Shown here one piece after another: positions 1 to 9,567 of a DNA stretch of 28,404 nt. A model generated the notes under the pieces. The model searched no databases and was not told where the DNA came from. It worked only from the letters and a program-made list of their open reading frames with translations. The stretch is taken from contig NW_003546379.1 in the NCBI RefSeq assembly GCF_000090795.2, forward strand, positions 98,091-126,494. The letters run 5' to 3'. The stretch's first letter is position 1; each line of letters begins with the position of its first letter. Origin of the DNA: Amphimedon queenslandica (lineage: Eukaryota > Porifera > Demospongiae > Haplosclerida > Niphatidae). Made by a program: the position numbers and the translations under genes.

Positions 1-170
1 TTACATGTAGTAGCCTGTGTGGATAACTTACAATGCTTTTGGGTAATATTCTTCATGCAGTAGTGTAGGATTTGTTATCACACCACTTTGCAAGTACCCT
101 CTTGTTTCTTTACTTTTTTACAATTCAATCCTACTACTTTTCCATTTTTAATGTTTTTTATTTACTTGTA
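1..170. other. intergenic AT-rich DNA
   Basis: No coding exon, RNA gene or recognisable repeat was seen here. The stretch is AT-rich with short T runs and leads directly into the hairpin element that follows. Confidence 0.4.
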
Positions 171-323
171 TACTATGATTTATTGGTCTATATGCTAAAT
201 ATATTGCCAATTTGAGAAATTATTGAAAAATATTGCCCTTGGGCCTTCGGCCCTCGGGTGACATTTTTCAATAGCTTCTCTCATTGGCAATATATTTAGC
301 ATATAGACCAATAAATTATAGTA
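171..323. repeat. near-perfect 153-bp hairpin (MITE-like)
   Basis: The arms 171-211 and 283-323 are reverse complements over 41 bases with one mismatch. The next inner segment (about 213-232 against 263-281) also pairs with few mismatches. The centre, near 236-257, is a GC-rich near-palindrome around GGGCCTTCGGCCC. The whole segment can therefore fold into one long hairpin. No convincing target-site duplication was seen. A foldback MITE is the likely identity, but no transposase or family name is recognised. Confidence 0.75.
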
Positions 324-327
324 CATA

Positions 328-329
<2 letters not shown>

Positions 330-395
<66 letters not shown>
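330..395 (+). repeat. (CA)n microsatellite
   Basis: An almost uninterrupted CA dinucleotide run of about 60 bases with one TA interruption, ending in a short AT tract. Reading frames across it give only a Cys-Val low-complexity peptide and are not genes. Confidence 0.95.
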
Positions 396-401
<6 letters not shown>

Positions 402-451
402 GATTTGATGGGGAAGGCTTCCGGATCGGGTGCTTAGTTAATGATAATCAT

Positions 452-452
<1 letters not shown>

Positions 453-498
<46 letters not shown>

Positions 499-499
499 T
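453..499 (+). repeat. (TG)n microsatellite
   Basis: A TG run of roughly 45 bases in the 5' flank of the decayed ankyrin gene copy. The same flank of the intact copy (about 4450-4462) has only GGGGTGTGGG at this position, so the run arose or expanded after the duplication. With the CA tract about 60 bp to its left it is an inverted pair that could base-pair. Confidence 0.95.
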
Positions 500-567
500 A
501 TAGTGTTTGAATAATAAATTCCTATTCCTAATATGGTAACAATGAATCTAATTAACTGATCCACAAG

Positions 568-2764
568 ATGTTTTTGGAGGATAAGTGTTGGGCTGCTTTT
601 ACAAAAGGAGATCATAATGAAGCTGTTCGTTTACTACCATTAGTGAAGGAACCAAATAAAATTAAAGGAGGATATGCAGCACTGAATATCACTAGTTTAC
701 TACATTTGTCTTCAAGGCATGGCTGGTTAGATGTTACAAAACATCTCATCACTAAATATCACTGTGACCCAGAGGAAAAAGATAGTGGAGGTCAGACTTG
801 TCTTTATTATGCTGCAATAGGTAATCATGTTGATGTGATGAGATATCTCATTGATGAGTGTCACTGTAATCCAATGGATTTTAATTCATTTGGAGAAACT
901 GTTCTTCACAGAGCAGCTGATTATGGATCACTTGATGTCATGAAGTACTTGATCAATCATCATCACTGTGATCCAATGATTGTTGACACGAAGGGGCGGA
1001 CACCACTTCACTATGCTGTTCTTTGGGGTCGTCCTGAAGCTGTTGAATGTTTACTATCAACTGGTAAATGTGATCCATTGGCTAAAGACAATGAGGGGAG
1101 AACACCATTACAACTAGCTAAACATTGTTCTTGGTTCCTTTAGAAATGTTAGAAGGGTAGTGCCCTGTACTGCTGGTATCATTCCTTATAAACGAAAACA
1201 CAGGACACTGGGTAACATCATTCTTCATGATTTTGCTGGTCATTCGGAATACTACTCAAGTCACAGTGCTGTCCTTGAGAATCTGTTACAAGGTTCTGGT
1301 GGTGTGTTCCTGATAGTAGTCAATATATTGGAGAAGGAACCAGTCAAACAGCTTCATCGGTGGCTAACAGTTGTCAGAAATGAAGCACAGAAAGCTCTTA
1401 ATCAATGCCATGTTATTGTAATAGTCAGTCATAAGGATGAGATAAGTAATCCTGTTGAAAGGAGAATGAGAAAGGAAGAAATACGGGAGATTATTGTAAG
1501 GGAAAGGTGTGATAGTGTCTTTTTAGATTGTCGTAAGCTTGGTGGGAGTGGTGTGGATTCCTTCTTCAATAAATTGTCTAGTGCCTGTAAGTCCATTCGT
1601 AGTACAAGTGGAAGGAATTTGAGTCTTTATTGTCACATGATGTATGGTCTACTGGAGGAAAGGAAAGAGAATATACTGACCCTCTCTGATGTAATGTTGG
1701 CTACTGAGGACAATAATGATTACATTATACCAAATAATAAAGAAGAAGTCATGGATGTTCTTCATTCATTGCACTTAACTGGTTTGATGAGTGTTCTTAA
1801 AAGTGAAGACAAGGTATGGGTTGTTGTGAATAAGGGTATACTACTAACTGAGGTGGATGGGATTCTCTTTGCTCCAGAGACATTCAAAGAACATGTTGAC
1901 ATTGCTAGCAATACTGGTATTGTTAGTGTGTCTGGTCTGACTAGACTCTTCCCTAAATATGATCCTGACATGTTGATCTGTTTCCTCAACAACATGGAAC
2001 TCTGTCAACAAATCAATCCATTTTTCCTAAGAATGACAAACCTCCGTCAGTTAGCAGTGGAAGAGGAGGAGGAGGGAGGGACAGAAAGAAGAAAAGAAAG
2101 GTTGTTTTTCTTTCCATGTCTTCTCAATATGGAGAGACCCAAGGAGATAACCAGTCAAGTGTACCAGTTTGGTTGGTGTCTACAGTGTACTAGTAAACAT
2201 CATTTCTTTCCTTCTCGATACTTCCACGTCCTCTCATTACGTCTTGCTTATAAAATGGCTCTACCTCAAAAAGACAACCAGTTAATGCGACGTTGTACAT
2301 TTTGGAAAAATGGACTTTATTGGTCTAATAGTCATGGTGTAGGATCACTGGTAGAGATTGTGGATGAGAGCCAGTGTGTACTAGTAATGATGTCCTGTGA
2401 GAAAGGTTACAGTGACAATATGGTGTCTCTAAGAAGAGATGTGATAGGAGAGGTAATGAGTGTTTATAAGGAATCCTGTCCAAGTCTAGAGGTAACAGAG
2501 TTAGTTATTGATCCTAAAGAACTAGCCTATCCTGTGAATACACCAAGAGAAAGGACAGTGTATAGTGTAAAAGATATACTGTCTGCTATTGACAAGAGAG
2601 AAAGGTACGTAGTACATGATAATGGAACAAGAACAGAATTAAAGGAGGTCCTACCTGATGAATCATTATCAGATATTAGTAACCTGTCACTATTAGGAGG
2701 ACGTGATATTAAGGTAAGAATTAACACACAAACTGTTTGATTCATTAATATAGTCAAGCACTAC

Positions 2765-2801
<37 letters not shown>

Positions 2802-2917
2802 GTTGTTGTTGTATAGGAAGTGATAAAGAATTCGACACAGGCACTACAATAAAGCACCTACAAAAATGCATACAATAGAAGAAAAGATGCATTAATTGAT
2901 ACTACTAACATTAGATG
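568..2917 (+). pseudogene. decayed ankyrin-Roc-COR-Death gene copy
   Basis: This is a duplicate of the gene at 4532-7585. The first segment (568-1143) encodes ankyrin repeats beginning MFLEDKCW. At about 1121-1124 only 4 bases replace 174 bases of the intact copy. This net loss of 170 bp removes the GNPGAGKS Walker A region and shifts the frame, giving a TAG at 1141-1143. The Roc/COR part then stays open in another frame (about 1121-2713) with DFAGHSEY, the SHKDE G4-like motif and the acidic E-run. The AAG/GTAAGA donor at 2713/2714 is kept, and the acceptor before 2817 follows a (TTA)n(TTG)n tract. Exon 2 is 10 bases shorter and frameshifted. Intron 2 and most of the death-domain exon are gone, leaving a scrap at about 2862-2917 that matches the end of the intact death exon. 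It has one ankyrin unit fewer than its sibling. A truncated protein is conceivable, but the pattern fits a pseudogene; an assembly collapse is the main alternative. Confidence 0.88.
2768..2813 (+). repeat. (TTA)n/(TTG)n microsatellite
   Basis: An ATT-type trinucleotide run turning into TTG repeats. It fills the 3' half of the residual intron 1 of the decayed ankyrin gene and ends at its GTATAG acceptor. The intact copy lacks it. Confidence 0.9.
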
Positions 2918-4430
2918 ATTGTCCATAGTATTCCCCTTTGTTCTGTTTATTATTTTTGCTGATGTTTTTGCTATCTCTATAATTAGAAATACCACTGATA
3001 GTTTGTTGTTAGTTGAATAGTTACTGTTAGTTCCAAACTATGTTTACTATTAATATACACGTACTTACTATGAACTATGAATTACAATCCCATAAACTAG
3101 TGGATATAGATCAGGAGAATATTAGTATCATTATACATGTATGCATGTCTTGCCTGATAGTGCAGTGTCATAATTGTTACTAGGAGAATATAACTGTTAA
3201 AGTCTCTGCACTCTGATGATGTACACGTACAAACAAATAAACAGAACTACTTTACTAGTAAGGGCCTTATATACCCAATTATACTCTTCACATACAGCAG
3301 CACTATAATATAAAGCCTTGTTCACAATATTTGCATTGTGACTGGAAGTGCCGTATAACATAACGGTAAACACCAGAATTCTATTCTTGCTTGTTCTATA
3401 CTGTTGTTATATACAGTGCTTTCAGTTGTTACAACGACCGATAATTTATTATAATGCCTCAGAAAGTCTACTATAAAATTTTCTAATTTCATTAAGCCAA
3501 TATAGTTTACAATAATTACGATGCTAAGCCAGTGTACCATCCATTTGTAATCAAAAGTGTGGGCGATTTGACTTTTTGACTCATGCTTCATTATCTACAC
3601 TAGAATAAAAATAAATTCTATTCAGGCATCAACATAATTTCATAACGTCTGCCATGATCACTTTTCTAAGTGACACATAAATAAATTAAACAATACGTTA
3701 ATTAAATGCTAAAATTTGTACTTGTGTAATGGACTAAAAATTGTCTGGATTGGGTTAGGTATTGTTAATAGTTATTGGTTGTGTCATTCATTAATTGTGA
3801 ACATGGTTTGACCTTATCTATTTTGTGTAAAGATGGATTTACAATATTGTACTAGTCCTAACATTACATTGACACTGAAGTTGAATTCGGTTATACTCTT
3901 AAAGCATGCATCAAAAGGTCAAACCACCCCATGAGTTTCTTAATTAGCAATTTAATATAATTTCTTAATTTCAAGTGATCATGGTAACACTAAGCCACTT
4001 TAAACAGGTGTTACCTCCTTTGTCCCATTACTCATTGTTACATGTACCACTAGAGATCTGTTGGAAGAAGCTTGAGACTGTACAGTAGTGTAGGTTATCA
4101 GAGGAGGGGAGGAGGAGGAAAGGAAGAGGAGGAGTTGAGGGAGGTACTTATAGCTAGTGATTTGAAGAGTAAGAATACATAAAGTACTCATTTATTAGAG
4201 ACAGGAGTGAAGGGAAACTGAATGATCTTATAACAAGTTATGTGATGATTGTCGGAAAGGATTCGGCAAAAACTATGATATTAAAATAATGAAGACAAAA
4301 CATGACTACATGATCTCTTTTAATATGTTATTTAAAACCATTATTATTAATTTTATTTCTATAAATATTAAGCAGATTGCTGAGGCTGTAGGTGTGCATA
4401 TTGTCCTTTCTATTTCCTCTCCCCATCACC
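2918..4430. other. intergenic region without recognised gene
   Basis: About 1.5 kb between the two ankyrin gene copies. Open frames here are short, lack splice-supported continuation and show no recognisable motif. A purine-rich (GAGGAGG-type) stretch lies near 4098-4143. No RNA gene was recognised. Confidence 0.5.
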
Positions 4431-4531
4431 TTAGTTAATGATAATCATGGGGTGTGGGTATATCGTGTATGAATAATGATTCCTGTTCCTAATATGGTAA
4501 CTATAAATCTAATTAACTTTGTGATCACAAG
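4431..4531 (+). promoter_or_regulatory. duplicated 5' flank of the ankyrin gene
   Basis: This stretch just before the intact start codon closely matches about 432-567 before the decayed copy. Shared blocks are TTAGTTAATGATAATCATGG, CCTAATATGGTAAC and AATCTAATTAACT. Homology starts abruptly at about 4431, marking the left edge of the duplication. The 5' UTR and probably the promoter were copied with the gene. No core promoter element is clear enough to name. Confidence 0.5.
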
Positions 4532-7500
4532 ATGTCATTAGAGGACAAATGTTGGGCTGCTTTTAAAGAAGGAGATCATAAAGAAGCTGTTCGCTTGCTA
4601 CCATTAGTGAAGGAACCAAATAAAATTAAAATAACATTAATATGGGATAATATAACTTTACTTCATCTGTCTTCAGAGCATGGCTGGTTAGATGTTACAA
4701 AAGATCTCATCACTAATTATCACTGTGACCCACACGAAAGAAATAGCATAGGTGAGACTTGTCTTCATTATGCTGCAGATGGCGATCATGTTGATGTGAT
4801 GAGATATCTCATTAATGAGTGTCACTGTGATCCAATGGATACTAATTTATTTGGAAATACTGTTCTTCACAGAGCAGCTGCTAATGGATCACTTGATGTC
4901 ATGAAGTACTTGATCAGTCATCATCACTGTGATCCAATGGCTACTAACAATGGGAGTGTGACTGTTCTTCATAAAGCAGCCACTACGTACAACTCATCTG
5001 ATGTAATCACATATCTAATCAATGAGTGTAACTGTGATCCAATGACTGTTGACAAGAGGGGGTGGACACCACTTCACTTTGCTGCTGATTGGGGTCGTTC
5101 TGTAGCTATTGAATGTTTACTGTCAACTGGTAAATGTGATCCATTGGCTAAAAACAACGAGGGAACAACACCATTACAACTAGCTAGAGAGGATCAACAA
5201 AAAACCTGGAAAAATATTATTCTTCCTATGTTTAAGAAGTTTGGTGATATAAAATCATCTCATCCAATTGATTCTTATGTTAACGTCCTCCTTGTGGGTA
5301 ATCCTGGAGCTGGTAAAAGTACTCTTAGTGATGTTATCAATGACACAGCTACTGGTTCTATTGTTCTTGGTTCCTTTAGAAATGTTAGAGGGGTAGTGCC
5401 CTGTACTGCTGGTATCATTCCTTATAAACTAAAACACAGGACACTGGGTAACATCATTCTTCATGATTTTGCTGGTCATTCTGAATACTACTCAAGTCAC
5501 AGTGCTGTCATTGAGAATCTGTTACAAGGTTCTGGTGGTGTGTTCCTGATAGTAGTCAATATATTGGAGAAGGAACCAATCAAACAGCTCCATCAGTGGC
5601 TAACAGTTGTCAAAAATGAAGCACAGAAAGCTCTTAATCAATGCCATGTTATTGTAATAGTCAGTCATGTGGATGAGATATTTAATCCTTTCGAAAGAAG
5701 ACGGAGAAAGGAGGAAATACAAGAAATTATTTTAAGGGAAAGGTGTGATAATGTCTTCTTAGATTGTCGTAAGCTTGGTGGGAGTGATGTGGATTCCTTC
5801 TTCAATAAGTTGTCTAGTGCCTGTGAGTCCATTCGTAGTACAAGTGGAAGGAATTTGAGTCTTTATTGTCACATGATGTATGGTCTACTGGAGGAAAGGA
5901 AAGAGAATGTACTGACCCTCTCTGATGTAATGTCTGCTGGTGAGTACAGTGATGATTACTTTATACCATATAAAAGACAAGAGGTCTTAGATATTCTTGA
6001 TTCGTTGCACTCAACTGGTTTGATCAGTGTTCTTAAAAGTGAAGACAAGGTATGGGTTGTTGTGAATAAGGGTATACTGCTAACTGAGGTAAATGGAATT
6101 CTCTTTGCTCCAGAGACATTCAAAGAACACGTTGACATTGCTAGCAATACTGGTCTTGTTAGTGTGTCTGGTCTGACTAGACTCTTTCCTAAATATGATC
6201 CTGACATGTTGATCTGTTTCCTAAAGAACATGGAACTCTGTCAACAAATCAATCCATCTTTTCTAACAATCACAAACCTCCACCAGTTAGTAGTGGAAGA
6301 GGAGGAGGAGGAGGGAGGGACAGAAAGAAGAGGAGAAAGGTTGTTGTTCTTTCCATGTCTTTTGTCTACTGATAGACCTGATGAGATGACTAGTCAAGTG
6401 TACCAGTTTGGTTGGTGTTTACAGTGTACTAGTAAACATCATTTCTTTCCTCCTCGATACTTCCATGTCCTCTCATTACGTCTTGCTTACAAAATTGCTC
6501 TACCTCAAGAAGATGACAAGTTAAATCGTTACTGTACATTTTGGAAGAATGGGCTTTATTGGTTTAATGGTCATGGTGTAGGATCACTGGTAGAGATTGT
6601 GGATGAGAGCCAGTGTGTACTAGTAATGATGTCCTGTGAGAAAGGTTACAGTGACAATATGGTGTCTCTAAGAAGAGATGTGATAGGAGAGGTAATGAGT
6701 GTTTATAAAGAATCCTGTCCCAGTCTAGAGGTAAAAGAGTTAGTCATTGATCCTAAAGAACTAGCCTATCCTGTGAATACACCAACAGAAAGGACAGTGT
6801 ATAGTGTAAAAGGTGTACTCTCAGCAGTAGTTGAACAACGACCATTTCTTGTTACCACTGGTACTAGACGTACAGAATTGAAGGAGATCCTACCTGATGA
6901 ATCATTATCAGATATTAGTAACCTGTCACTATTAGGAGGATGTGATATTAAGGTAAGAATTAACACACAAACTGTGTGATAGCACTAATAATCAAAAGAT
7001 CACATCTTAAAGTAATTTTATTTCTTATATTACTTTGTCTTTGTGTGTTGTCATTGTGTAGCTTTTACTACTAATAATGTACATCTGTTACTCTTAATAT
7101 ACTACAGACAGTGACAAATATTATTGTATAGGAAGTGATTGAAATAACTGAAAAATTCAACACAGACACTACAGTAAAGCTAGGTATGTTATAATAAGCA
7201 CTATCACAATTGTCAAGTAGTGGGAGTGTAGGCTGTACAGTGTATATTAACACAATATTAATTAATTATTATTTTTATAGATATTAAAGATCTTGATATT
7301 GTCATTAAGGAATTAACATCAGATCAACACTTGCCTTGTTCTGTGTGGCAAGCATTAGGCCTACAGTTAGGATTATATGATGACAAACTAAAGGATATAA
7401 AAGTAGACTATCATGGACAATCAGTGGACTGTTTCCATGAGTGTATGTCTGCCTGGTTAAGAGGAGAAGATAAAGTGAGAGATAAAGGAGGTTCCAGTTG

Positions 7501-7585
7501 GTCATCATTAGCTACAGCACTGGATACAATAGAAGAGAAATTTATTGCTACTAACATTAGAAATAAATATTGTAAAGCAAAGTAG
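4532..7585 (+). CDS. ankyrin-Roc-COR-Death domain protein
   Basis: Three exons join in frame: 4532-6952, 7132-7183 and 7281-7585, total 925 aa. Donors are GTAAGA and GTATGT; acceptors end TATAG; phases are 0 and 1. Residues about 40-235 are six ankyrin-like units, several ending in HCDP or CDPM. A Ras-like Roc GTPase follows, with P-loop GNPGAGKS at 256-263, G3 DFAGH at 312-316 and G4 SHVDE at 378-382. The COR region (about 420-790) has the winged-helix stretch around KVWVVVNKGILLTEV and an acidic E-run. The last exon is a death domain with the typical VWQALGLQLGL start and the late SSWSSLATALD. The architecture resembles the ROCO family (MASL1- and DAPK1-like), so a cytosolic, GTP-controlled scaffold that signals through death-domain contacts is inferred. 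The ATG is supported by its conservation in the decayed sibling upstream. Ligand and partners are unknown. Confidence 0.9.
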
Positions 7586-8128
7586 TTGATTGACTAGTTC
7601 TCTGTTTGATATTGTTATTTATTTCTTATTCTATTATTTAAAAAATTCTATTATTTAAAAAATAACTACTGTACATGAAGTACACAAGTCAAAGCAACCG
7701 CTGCTATAAGACAAAGAGGCAAGCTAGTAGTGTGTCTGTTTGTCTACATGTATACTACATGTAACATGTGATTGTACACATGTGACAGTGTAGCATTGTT
7801 ACTATGAGTCCTTACTATATTAGAATTACTATTCTAAACAGTACTGCTTACTATAATGGCATTCCTATAAATAGCACCAATACTATAATTAGCATCATTT
7901 ATTACTACTATAAATACATGTAGTACATGTATCAGAATTACTATAAATAGTATCATTGTTACTATAAATAGTATATCATTCATACCTCTGTTCCTAAGGA
8001 AGAATGACACTATGTCCAACTGCCTCAGTTCCAGTCTCCAGTGCATTGAGAGGGAGGGAACATTGGTCCCAGCGGTTCAAGTGACACACCTCCTCAGCTA
8101 CTGATGCACTACCATACATTAACACCTA
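7586..8128. other. intergenic, AT-rich, short local repeats
   Basis: This follows the ankyrin gene stop. It contains two tandem copies of TTACTATAAATAGTATCATT-like sequence near 7930-7980 and palindromic ACATGTAGTACATGT near 7915-7930. A splice-flanked open segment on the minus strand near 7990-8128 is described under the candidate exons. Confidence 0.4.
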
Positions 8129-8131
8129 ATG

Positions 8132-8173
<42 letters not shown>

Positions 8174-8698
8174 TAATTAATTAACTACTTTTCTAAAAAA
8201 TACTCCTGTGATAAAAGGAAAGCTGACACTGATAGTGCATGAACTATCAGGAACCAGATAAACCGGTTTGTCCTCATTAGTGGGCAGAATCAACCAGTTC
8301 CAACACAACAAACTAAAAAGGAGAATATAAAACCACACCCATCAATTAATAATAATAATTAATGACTTACTCAGCTAATGAATAGTATCTCTCAGAAACC
8401 TTATAAATGACGATTAAATTGGTAGTTTTTGGTTCCTGTTCTTCATTCCTCGTTTTTTCCATTCCCATTCTTATCATAATACGCTATTACCAATCTGTTA
8501 TTATAGTGGGGGTACAATAGGGCGGAGTCACTGGTCACACGACCTTCAGCTGGAGGCAATACAATAGTGCAATGAAAAGGAATATTTCAAGATAATAATG
8601 ACTAAAATCAATAAAACTCACCCTCTTTAAAAACTCTAGCAACATAGCATGACATGTCACCTGATTTTGATGATAATACAATCCTGTCCATTAAACCA
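7990..8698 (-). other. possible exons of an unrecognised gene
   Basis: Several minus-strand segments look exon-like. Segment 8698-8622 is bounded by a TCTAG acceptor and a GTGAG donor and reads DRIVLSSKSGDMSCYVARVF. Segment 8549 to about 8480 follows a CCTCCAG acceptor in compatible phase and reads EGRVTSDSALLYPHYNN. A segment near 8310-8220 follows a TTTTTAG acceptor and reads WNWLILPTNEDKPVYLV. A segment near 8128-7998 follows CATTAG and reads RWDQCSLPLNALETG before a stop. They lie downstream of the neurobeachin-like exons on the same strand, but I could not match them to that family and not all phases join. They may be exons of an unknown gene or chance open stretches. Confidence 0.28.
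8129..8172 (+). repeat. (AAT)n microsatellite
   Basis: About 13 near-perfect AAT/ATA units followed by AATTAATTAATT. Confidence 0.95.
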
Positions 8699-9006
8699 CT
8701 AGAGAATGAGAGGAGGAGGAGAGAGTAAGGGTGGGGAGGAAAGGGCAAAGAATAGGATAGAAATAAGTCATGTATACATGTAAATGTTCTAAATTTCCTC
8801 TCTCTCACTCTTATCATCACAAAACATTCGGTCCAAGGTAAGAACTGTCCTACCCTAATGCTTTCATGATCATAGGTCAATTTTAAAAAAGCAAAGGCTC
8901 CAAAACTCAACCCCATTTTTTACTTTCTGTTACAAATATTAAGGTTTTTAAGAGTAGGATTCCGAACAACCAACGAAAATATGAAATGAAAATCCTACTC
9001 CCGTGA

Positions 9007-9090
9007 CGCAAATTCTACTCTACATTACAAAATGATCTGTAATTTCTTACAATAATAATGTTGAAAGTACAATGTAGAGTAGAATTTGCG
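9007..9090. repeat. 84-bp hairpin with 20-bp perfect arms
   Basis: CGCAAATTCTACTCTACATT at 9007-9026 is exactly the reverse complement of 9071-9090. The spacer is 44 bases and AT-rich. This is a small foldback or MITE-like element lying just downstream, in transcript direction, of the neurobeachin-like exon at 9355-9152. Confidence 0.8.
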
Positions 9091-9567
9091 TATTCCTTTA
9101 CCCTAATAGCATAATAAAATAATAATTAAACATTAAAAGATCATCACTTACTTTAGTAGCTAATTGTTTAATCATCAGTATAAGATATGGTCTAATGTCT
9201 TTGTTAGTTTTCTTTCCATTAGTTAGTGTGTAGTGTTCCTTAAGAATGAACATTAACTGGTTCACTCCAATAATGTCACATAAATCAAGTGATGCAGTGC
9301 CCAGTTTAGACATACAGAACTCAGTGGCTAAGCGACTGTACAGATATATCTGAACCTAACCAGTGTAATGATAATAATAATATTTTAATAATAATGGCAT
9401 TAATTTGAGGTGTATTAATAGTGCATGCATAAGGTTATAACAATTGATATTTTCTCTTTATTGCATTTTTAGAAAACTTTAATTATGAAAATGAAAGCAA
9501 ACAACTACAAAGGAACTATCAATGAATAATATACAAACTGATAAAATGTCAAAAAGCATTGTTCCAG

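Noticed and set aside
195..395. Minus-strand open frame rich in Cys-Val
   Set aside because: It is the translation of the (CA)n microsatellite plus one arm of the hairpin; there is no gene-like composition.
330..499. Z-DNA or cruciform regulatory switch formed by (CA)n and (TG)n
   Set aside because: The tracts are complementary, but the left one is absent from the intact gene's flank and simple repeat expansion explains both. No evidence of function.
1160..2740. A separate gene starting at 1160
   Set aside because: The first codon is GTG, not ATG, and the frame continues upstream into sequence homologous to the intact gene. It is the frameshifted middle of the decayed ankyrin-Roc-COR copy. 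Its last codons are intron sequence after the GTAAGA donor.
3322..3591. 89-aa minus-strand frame between the ankyrin copies
   Set aside because: No splice support, no recognisable domain, and composition like the surrounding AT-rich spacer.
4000..4191. 63-aa minus-strand frame with a Ser/Leu-rich stretch
   Set aside because: Produced by the purine-rich GAGGAGG tract read on the opposite strand.
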